From Nanobdellota archaeon (GTDB taxonomy: Archaea; Nanobdellota; Nanobdellia; Woesearchaeales; GW2011-AR9): 10,966 bases of DNA. The stretch is taken from NCBI GenBank assembly GCA_030695685.1, contig JAUYPT010000065.1, forward strand, positions 1-10,966, written 5' to 3'. This document shows positions 7,286-10,966 of the stretch, piece after piece. The notes under the pieces were generated by a model that worked only from the letters and a program-made list of their open reading frames with translations, searched no databases and was not told where the DNA came from. Both the position numbers and the translations under genes were made by a program. Positions within the stretch are counted from its first letter, which is position 1; each line of letters starts with the position of its first letter.

Positions 7286-7798
7286 TTATTTTTTTTCTTT
7301 CTTGGCCCCTTCTTTAGCAGCGGCCGGCGCAACTTTCTTCTTAGAAACGCCAACAACTTTACCTTTGTTTTTACGGAAGTTAGACCGTGTACGCTGTCCC
7401 CGCACGGTAAGACCTTTAATATGCCGGACACCGCGGAGAGTCTTGATTTTCTTTAATCGCTTAAGATCATTATCCTGCACAAAATGGAGGTTTCCACCCG
7501 TGATATGCTTATCTTCTCCGGTTTCATAATCCCGTTTGCGGTTGAACATCCAGGCTGGGATTCCACCTTGCATAGGATTGGTAACAACAGAATTTAATGT
7601 TTTAATTTCATTATCGGCAAGATTCCCGGTAATAGTATTTTTATCAATGCCGGCAGCCATGCAGACACCGTCTGCAAACTGAATGCCCACGCCTCTGATT
7701 TTAGTAAGTGCAAAACGGATTTTCTTCTCTCCTGGGAGGTCAACGTTTGCAACCCGGATAATATGCTTGAAATTGCTGTTTTGTGTATGGTCTGCCAT
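7286..7798 (-). CDS. rps13: 30S ribosomal protein uS13, first gene of the ribosomal/RNAP operon
   Basis: It encodes 170 residues from ATG 7798. An in-frame GTG at 7822 would add eight residues, but family members begin close to FKHIIRVANVDL, which favours the ATG (MADHTQNSNFKHIIR). Conserved parts include ALTKIRGVGIQFA near 30-42, the archaeal IPAWMFNRKRDYETGEDKH near 80-98, and LRGVRHIKGLTVRGQRTRSN near 121-140. S13 lies in the 30S head and contacts the P-site tRNA and the 50S subunit. The tail is Lys/Ala-rich (VAPAAAKEGAKKEKK). No Shine-Dalgarno sequence precedes the ATG, and no TATA box lies at the leaderless distance from either start. A long structured leader lies upstream. Confidence 0.96.
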   Translation of the reverse strand: MADHTQNSNFKHIIRVANVDLPGEKKIRFALTKIRGVGIQFADGVCMAAGIDKNTITGNLADNEIKTLNSVVTNPMQGGIPAWMFNRKRDYETGEDKHITGGNLHFVQDNDLKRLKKIKTLRGVRHIKGLTVRGQRTRSNFRKNKGKVVGVSKKKVAPAAAKEGAKKEKK

Positions 7799-7810
7799 GA
7801 TAGTATTAGA

Positions 7811-7982
7811 CCGAGAATTCACTAGTTAGCCCTATACGCATGAAAACATAGTTTTCAGCGCGTCAATAAAGTCGTTGCTTTATTACATTAAAAGGACAAT
7901 TTGTCCTTTTATGTCACAAAGTGCGTGGTTTAGAAAGCGTTGAACGCTTTCCCGCACTTTTATGACCTGCGCGTGAACTCGG
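7811..7982 (-). ncRNA. Candidate structured leader RNA (six helices) of the rps13 operon
   Basis: The fold was worked out by eye from complementarity. P1: 7973-7982 pairs with 7811-7822 (CCGAGTTCAC with GTGAATTCTCGG, two-base bulge). P2, stacked directly on P1: 7963-7972 with 7858-7865 (two-base bulge). Inside P2 are three hairpins: P3 with outer stem 7918-7925/7953-7960 (8 bp) and inner stem 7933-7939/7945-7951 (7 bp), separated by a 7-versus-1 internal loop; P4 7885-7897/7903-7914 (12 bp, one bulge); P5 7866-7871/7878-7883 (6 bp). P6 lies between P2 and P1: 7841-7847/7851-7857 (7 bp, three-base loop). Only zero to three unpaired bases join P2-P5. The minus strand is chosen because a TATA box predicts transcription starting seven bases before P1, and P1 ends 12 bases before the rps13 ATG. 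It fits no RNA family I recognise; a separate small RNA is an alternative. Confidence 0.6.
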
Positions 7983-8011
7983 ACTTGATTATAGGGTTGT
8001 GAGAGGGGTTA

Positions 8012-8019
8012 TTTATAAA
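8012..8019 (-). promoter_or_regulatory. TATA box of the rps13 operon
   Basis: A perfect TTTATAAA is the only good TATA box in the 287-bp gap between priS/L and rps13. With the 23-nt box-to-start spacing seen at the other promoters here, transcription would begin at an A at 7989, giving a leader of about 191 nt before ATG 7798. No T-run or clear terminator for priS/L is visible between 8020 and 8085, so read-through from priS/L is possible. Confidence 0.6.
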
Positions 8020-8085
8020 GATTGTGGTTAATTTATGTAATTGTAAATTCAATAAATAATGTACTACTGTATGCTGTCAATGGTT

Positions 8086-9432
8086 TTAGAATGATTCTCC
8101 TTTCTCTGTCTTCTCATCTTCCCTATCTCGCAGCTGCCGTTTCCAGCGGATTAAAGTATAATTCACCGGATTCTTGATTCGGGCGCATAAACTGTCAGGA
8201 TGGCAGACACCAACGCCCTTGTAATAGGCATCATTATTGCAGTTCGGCGGCAATTTACTGCCGGGTGTAAAACCATGCATCTGGCCTTTAATGTAGACAT
8301 CCCGCAGCGGCGGCGTATTTTTTTGGTTCCATTCTTTAAGGTAATTCTCGATCTCCTGTTTCTCCCAGCCGATTTTTCCTAAAAAATTGCTGAGCATGAA
8401 CACGCTCCTCTTCTTACCGTCTTCCATGCCGTTCAGTAGTAATTTTATGCACGGTGGAAATAATTCTTCTTTGATTGCCGTTTCGATTTTCAGCTCTTCG
8501 TACTTTCCAGAAGGCGCTTCTTTCTCATTCTCTAATTTAACATCAAAATCATAGGCCTGCACCAGCAGCTGCCGTGCGCTTTCACCCGTTACATTTCTGT
8601 CTAAAAAGGGAAACATCGTATCCAGTATTTTTTCAGGCTGGGCCAGGTCTTTTTCGAAAGATGATACTTTTTCAGGATCAATCGGCAGGCTTGCTAATCC
8701 AGACTTCTCATGAAGGCTGTAGGGCATGCGGTATAAGTGGCGGGAGGAAATTAAGACGGTATCAATTTCTAAAAATGTATCCACATTTAACCGTGGTATT
8801 TTCCCGCCGAATTCATCATCATCGTAGCGGATGATATCTTCCTGAGGCAGCTGTACTTTTTCACGAATAGCTGAAAAATTATTATTTTCATATTCCAGAA
8901 TTTTTTTTCCCAGGGCGCCTTTAATATTTTCCTTGACGTAGAAGGCAATCCGCTTTGGTGCTTCCGGGAAAAGATCTTTTGTTAATTGGCTTCCTATCTT
9001 CTGAGGGAAGGCTTCAAATGGCACGCCGATATGAAATCCCTTATTGCCGCTGAATTTGCAGGAGAGGTCTTTAACGCCGCAATGAGAGAGAAATTGAATC
9101 ACGAGATCAGCGCAAATCCGGCTGTACTCAAACAAGGCACAGTCGATATCCAAGACTAAATCCCAGCCTATGCGCAGCGCTTCCAGCTCTTTTTTGCTGA
9201 GGCTGCTGTTAATGGTAAGTGGGTTGCTCCAGCGTTCCTCGCTGGCATGAAATGACGTCACTCCTTGCAAGGCTAATTCCAGAATGTCTCTGGGGTAGGT
9301 AAGAACATCAGGCCGCTTGCCGAAGGCCTCATGATAGCGCATGCCTATTTCTTTGTCCTTGGCATGATCTACTAATACATCCTGAATTTCTTTGCGCTTG
9401 TAGTGTTTAAGAGTGATACTTTTAGAAAGCAT
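8086..9432 (-). CDS. priS: Single-chain DNA primase: PriS catalytic part fused to PriL-type Fe-S domain
   Basis: At 448 residues this is longer than usual PriS (about 330-400). The primase catalytic core is complete: the DLVLDID motif with Asp95 and Asp97 as metal ligands, SGNKGFH at 128-134 for nucleotide binding, a third acidic candidate Asp224 in FLEIDTVL, and SSRHLYRMPYSLHEKSG at 229-245. From about residue 318 the sequence changes to a PriL C-terminal-like domain, with Cys328 (LFPPCIK), Cys398 (PPNCNN), Cys410 (GVGVCHP) and Cys416 (DSLCAR), the spacing expected of its [4Fe-4S] ligands. Archaeal primases are normally a PriS/PriL heterodimer; Nanoarchaeum equitans and relatives use one fused chain. 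The PriL N-terminal domain seems missing or minimal. It makes RNA primers at replication forks. It starts 40 bp after the rpoL stop, with its own leaderless-type promoter. Confidence 0.93.
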   Translation of the reverse strand: MLSKSITLKHYKRKEIQDVLVDHAKDKEIGMRYHEAFGKRPDVLTYPRDILELALQGVTSFHASEERWSNPLTINSSLSKKELEALRIGWDLVLDIDCALFEYSRICADLVIQFLSHCGVKDLSCKFSGNKGFHIGVPFEAFPQKIGSQLTKDLFPEAPKRIAFYVKENIKGALGKKILEYENNNFSAIREKVQLPQEDIIRYDDDEFGGKIPRLNVDTFLEIDTVLISSRHLYRMPYSLHEKSGLASLPIDPEKVSSFEKDLAQPEKILDTMFPFLDRNVTGESARQLLVQAYDFDVKLENEKEAPSGKYEELKIETAIKEELFPPCIKLLLNGMEDGKKRSVFMLSNFLGKIGWEKQEIENYLKEWNQKNTPPLRDVYIKGQMHGFTPGSKLPPNCNNDAYYKGVGVCHPDSLCARIKNPVNYTLIRWKRQLRDREDEKTEKGESF

Positions 9433-9454
9433 TTATAGTCTGAGAAAGAGTAAG

Positions 9455-9462
9455 TTTAAATT
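9455..9462 (-). promoter_or_regulatory. TATA-like box of priS/L (leaderless)
   Basis: Reads AATTTAAA on the minus strand, inside the rpoL-priS/L gap. Its downstream edge is 23 nt from ATG 9432, so the mRNA would begin at or next to the start codon. It is weaker than the TTTATAAA boxes in this window, so part of priS/L expression may come from rpoL read-through. Confidence 0.5.
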
Positions 9463-9472
9463 ATTTGTGCCA

Positions 9473-9742
9473 TTACAGCTTCTTGACTTCTTTCATGAAT
9501 TCTTCGGTTTTCTTTTTTAATGATTCCAATGCTGATTTTAATGCCTTTCGGGGCTCTATACTTTTTGTTTCCAGAATAAATTGAGGAACGCCAATCAACG
9601 GGTGGCTGATTCGGTAGGATGTTAAGGTAACGCCTTTGACTTGTTGTAATTCTTCTTTTAAAGCATTGCAGAAGGTATGTGTTTCTCCTTTTAATTCAAA
9701 AACCATCTTCGTTTTGCTTTCTTCAAGAACATTTAATTCCAT
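9473..9742 (-). CDS. rpoL: DNA-directed RNA polymerase subunit Rpo11 (RpoL)
   Basis: It encodes 89 residues from ATG 9742 (MELNVLEESKTKMVF). The upstream in-frame ATG at 9751 adds only MTA and is disfavoured: the TATA box predicts transcription starting at 9742, and family members begin MEL/MEI followed by a short strand. Hallmarks are GETHTFCNALKEEL near 18-31, TSYRISHPLIGVPQFILET near 41-59, and EPRKALKSALESLKKKTEEF. Rpo11 is the alpha/Rpb11-type partner of Rpo3; the pair nucleates RNA polymerase assembly and recruits Rpo10. It is the first gene of a minus-strand unit with priS/L, back to back with the tandem orphan genes. Confidence 0.95.
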   Translation of the reverse strand: MELNVLEESKTKMVFELKGETHTFCNALKEELQQVKGVTLTSYRISHPLIGVPQFILETKSIEPRKALKSALESLKKKTEEFMKEVKKL

Positions 9743-9764
9743 AGCTGTCATTTTGGAGAGTTTA

Positions 9765-9772
9765 TTTATAAA
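9765..9772 (-). promoter_or_regulatory. TATA box of rpoL (leaderless)
   Basis: A perfect TTTATAAA within the symmetric ATTTATAAATA. Its downstream edge is 23 nt from ATG 9742, which decides the rpoL start, since only 14 nt would separate it from the ATG at 9751. The 120-bp divergent gap also holds the promoter of the plus-strand gene at 9863. Confidence 0.65.
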
Positions 9773-9809
9773 TATTTCTCTTAAAGAAGTTCTGTTGCTG
9801 GTTAAGCAC

Positions 9810-9826
9810 GGAATTCCAGAATTTCC
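9810..9826. repeat. Imperfect inverted repeat, possible operator
   Basis: GGAATTCC-A-GAATTTCC is an imperfect inverted repeat (six of eight positions symmetric) ending six bases upstream of the TATA box of the gene at 9863, between two divergent promoters. The position suits a regulator site, but a short AT-rich match like this can arise by chance. Confidence 0.25.
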
Positions 9827-9832
9827 ATAATC

Positions 9833-9840
9833 TTTATAAA
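9833..9840 (+). promoter_or_regulatory. TATA box of the first tandem orphan gene (leaderless)
   Basis: A perfect TTTATAAA whose downstream edge is 23 nt before ATG 9863, predicting a leaderless mRNA. An internal ATG at 9890 has a Shine-Dalgarno-like GAGGAGG eight bases upstream, so a second internal initiation is conceivable. Confidence 0.65.
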
Positions 9841-9862
9841 CTATTTCTGATGAGAGCGTTTT

Positions 9863-10321
9863 ATGGTTATCGATGAGGAGGATATAGATATGATAGACTA
9901 TGATTATGATCGTGGTTTATATTCTCCAAGCGGGACACCAACAGCTATTATGCTAAATTGGAGAGACATGGAGCTTGTAGATAGGATAAAAAAAGCAATG
10001 GAGAATGGTGAAGTACACTGGAATTATACAGGCACGGCTACTCATAAAATTTTTGATGAGCGTACTGGTGCAGTCAAGGAAACAATTATTGATACTTATA
10101 CGAGTACTATTAAAACTCTTGAGTGTACTGTCACTCGTTGTCTGCCAAACATTCTTAACAACCATGGAGATTTAATTGATCAGTGGGATGAGTATTATGA
10201 TCTGTCTTTCGTTGAAAATGGTAAAAAAATGGATATAGAAGCACACCTAATTTGGTTTAATCTTCCAGAATTTTTCCAGCAGATTGAACAATCTTATTCT
10301 GAAAAATATAACACTGTTTAA
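9863..10321 (+). CDS. Orphan protein, tandem paralog copy 1
   Basis: This 152-residue soluble, acidic protein has no signal peptide, membrane segment or domain I recognise. The start at ATG 9863 is supported by the TATA spacing and because the N-terminal EDIDxI motif recurs at the start of the next gene's product (DDIDSI). An internal ATG at 9890 with a GAGGAGG ahead of it would lose this motif. The C-terminal half holds the conserved signature: AVKETIIDTY at 70-79, TVTR at 89-92, GDLIDQWDEYY at 102-112, and FFQQIEQSY at 137-145. Acidic and aromatic residues dominate; two Cys (88, 93) have no counterpart in the paralog. It is divergent from rpoL and 38 bp ahead of the second copy, which has its own promoter. 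Function unknown. Confidence 0.8.
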   Translation: MVIDEEDIDMIDYDYDRGLYSPSGTPTAIMLNWRDMELVDRIKKAMENGEVHWNYTGTATHKIFDERTGAVKETIIDTYTSTIKTLECTVTRCLPNILNNHGDLIDQWDEYYDLSFVENGKKMDIEAHLIWFNLPEFFQQIEQSYSEKYNTV

Positions 10322-10329
10322 CCATAAAA

Positions 10330-10337
10330 TTTATAAA
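10330..10337 (+). promoter_or_regulatory. TATA box of the second tandem orphan gene (leaderless)
   Basis: A perfect TTTATAAA just after the stop of copy 1. Its downstream edge is 23 nt before ATG 10360, not the earlier ATG at 10351, and so moves the predicted start. Each tandem copy therefore has its own promoter. Confidence 0.65.
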
Positions 10338-10359
10338 ATAATTAAGATAAATGCAGTGT

Positions 10360-10818
10360 ATGGGTATTATATATGATGATGATATAGATTCGATATGCAA
10401 TTATAGTTCTATCGATAATACTGCCAGGCCACGAGCTTCGTTGATCAAACCACATCTTAGTAACGAAAGCAGGCAAACACTTGCTACTATTCTTACGAGT
10501 GAGAATGAACTGCTGCAATTATCTTATATTCATTCACGGGTTATAAAGAAAACTCTTCATCAGGGAACGGAAGAAGAACCAATAGCCTATAAAGAAACAA
10601 GAATTGATTCTTATGTTACTACTTTTGATGGCATGACGTTAACATTTACGCGAGAGATTGGAGCGGAAGTGACAGCAGAAGGTAAACTTATTGATTTCTG
10701 GGATACGTGGTATAACATTAATGCAGTGAAGGATAGCCAGCAGATTCTGGATGTTGATAAAGAAGAACCATTCGACCTTTTTGAGAAAATAGAAAAGCTG
10801 TATAATCTACCTTTTTGA
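10360..10818 (+). CDS. Orphan protein, tandem paralog copy 2
   Basis: It encodes 152 residues from ATG 10360, the same length as copy 1. The earlier ATG at 10351 would add MQC but lies too close to the TATA box. By hand alignment, residues 73-115 match residues 70-112 of copy 1 without gaps at 18 of 43 positions (AYKETRIDSY, TFTR, GKLIDFWDTWY). The C-terminus LFEKIEKLY matches FFQQIEQSY, and the N-terminal DDIDSI matches EDIDMI. No signal peptide, membrane helix or known catalytic motif is visible. The shared Lys-Glu-Thr, Leu-Ile-Asp-x-Trp-Asp and Ile-Glu-x-x-Tyr positions are the ones likely to matter. The stop follows CCTTTTTGA, a short T-run that may help end transcription. Function unknown. 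Confidence 0.8.
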   Translation: MGIIYDDDIDSICNYSSIDNTARPRASLIKPHLSNESRQTLATILTSENELLQLSYIHSRVIKKTLHQGTEEEPIAYKETRIDSYVTTFDGMTLTFTREIGAEVTAEGKLIDFWDTWYNINAVKDSQQILDVDKEEPFDLFEKIEKLYNLPF

Positions 10819-10861
10819 AAAAATAAAAGATTTCTATCTGCAGGCACAAAAAAAGTAAATA

Positions 10862-10869
10862 TTTATATC
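10862..10869 (+). promoter_or_regulatory. TATA-like box of the phosphoglycerate mutase gene (leaderless)
   Basis: TTTATATC, with its downstream edge 23 nt from ATG 10892, the same spacing as at rpoL and the two orphan genes. An A-rich stretch lies just upstream (10847-10860), where a BRE element would be. Confidence 0.55.
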
Positions 10870-10891
10870 TTCAAAACCTATTCTATAAACT

Positions 10892-10966
10892 ATGCAGAAG
10901 GTGTTGTTGTTAATCCTCGATGGTTGGGGTATGCGAAAACAAAAAAGAGGGAATGCGCTTCAATTA
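10892..10966 (+). CDS. gpmI: 2,3-bisphosphoglycerate-independent phosphoglycerate mutase, 3'-truncated by window end
   Basis: Only the first 25 codons lie in the window. They read VLLLILDGWGMR and then GNAL, the N-terminal signature of cofactor-independent phosphoglycerate mutase, in which the Asp of DGWG is a metal ligand and the Asn-Ala follows a short loop. The enzyme interconverts 3- and 2-phosphoglycerate in lower glycolysis. The GpmI-type start, rather than the distantly related archaeal ApgM type common in Euryarchaeota and Crenarchaeota, is notable. The identification rests on a short stretch, but the motif is distinctive. The start is supported by the TATA spacing. Confidence 0.8.
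   Translation, partial: MQKVLLLILDGWGMRKQKRGNALQL

Noticed and set aside
6969..7529. 186-codon open frame on the plus strand
   Set aside because: It runs antisense across rps4 and rps13, whose families are certain; the Phe/Ser-rich product is the usual reverse reading of Lys/Glu-rich genes.
7820..7822. GTG 7822 as the rps13 start
   Set aside because: The extra eight residues do not look like the family N-terminus, and the codon falls within helix P1; ATG 7798 fits better.
7883..7957. Small open frame in the leader (GTG start, 24 codons, ending ATG-TAA) on the minus strand
   Set aside because: It lies inside the paired stems P3-P4, has no Shine-Dalgarno sequence or promoter at the right distance, and its length is within chance.
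7811..7982. tRNA, 5S rRNA, SRP RNA, RNase P RNA or H/ACA RNA
   Set aside because: No T-loop, no 5S or SRP signature loops, no RNase P core motif. P3's 1-versus-7 internal loop does not form an H/ACA pocket.
7811..7982. Mobile element such as a MITE based on the inverted repeats
   Set aside because: The repeats nest as several short different hairpins rather than one long terminal inverted repeat, and no target-site duplication was seen.
10806..10818. Strong terminator after the second orphan gene
   Set aside because: Only a T5 run overlapping the stop codon and no stable hairpin; noted in the gene entry but not called.

Overview
This window looks like chromosome from an archaeon, most likely a small-genome DPANN lineage (Woesearchaeota/Pacearchaeota/Nanoarchaeota-like). 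The evidence is the archaeal ribosomal-protein/RNA-polymerase gene string, the archaeal RNAP subunits Rpo3, Rpo10 and Rpo11, TTTATAAA-type TATA boxes at leaderless starts, and a single-chain primase joining a PriS catalytic part to a PriL-type Fe-S domain. The phylum is inference; the domain Archaea is secure.

Layout. Positions 3-3165 (+) carry the 3' part of an exported or membrane-anchored DPANN-type protein, overlapping a large secreted, disulfide-rich protein. Its C-terminal region carries a Cys/His signature like that of NlpC/P60-fold peptidases. This gene collides tail to tail, with a 7-bp overlap, with the last gene of a long minus-strand operon. Read in transcription order, that operon runs from about 7989 down to 3159: uS13, uS4, uS11, Rpo3 (RpoD), eL18, uL13, uS9, Rpo10 (RpoN), then a secreted cysteine-peptidase-like protein. 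The canonical archaeal order is kept and spacing is tight (TGATG, TAATG and ATGA junctions). Upstream are priS/L (8086-9432, minus) and rpoL (9473-9742, minus). On the plus strand follow two tandem paralogous genes of unknown function (9863-10321 and 10360-10818) and the first 25 codons of a cofactor-independent phosphoglycerate mutase running off the window edge.

Regulation. Five genes (rpoL, priS/L, both paralogs, the mutase) have a TATA-like octamer ending exactly 23 nt before an ATG, as expected for leaderless mRNAs. Applying this ruler moves two starts to internal ATGs. The ribosomal operon is the exception. Its only good TATA box predicts a leader of about 191 nt, and 172 nt of this can be folded by eye into a compact structure of six helices with short junctions, the closing helix ending 12 nt before the uS13 ATG. 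This is the strongest candidate for something undescribed: a structured leader or small RNA in front of an archaeal S13-S4-S11-RpoD operon. The bacterial operon of the same content (alpha operon) is controlled by a leader RNA that binds S4.

Together the genes make ribosome parts, three RNAP assembly-platform subunits and primase, flanked by lineage-specific surface or secreted proteins and orphans. No tRNA, rRNA, CRISPR array, insertion sequence or origin was recognised. The longest gene-free stretch (7799-8085) holds the leader and its promoter.
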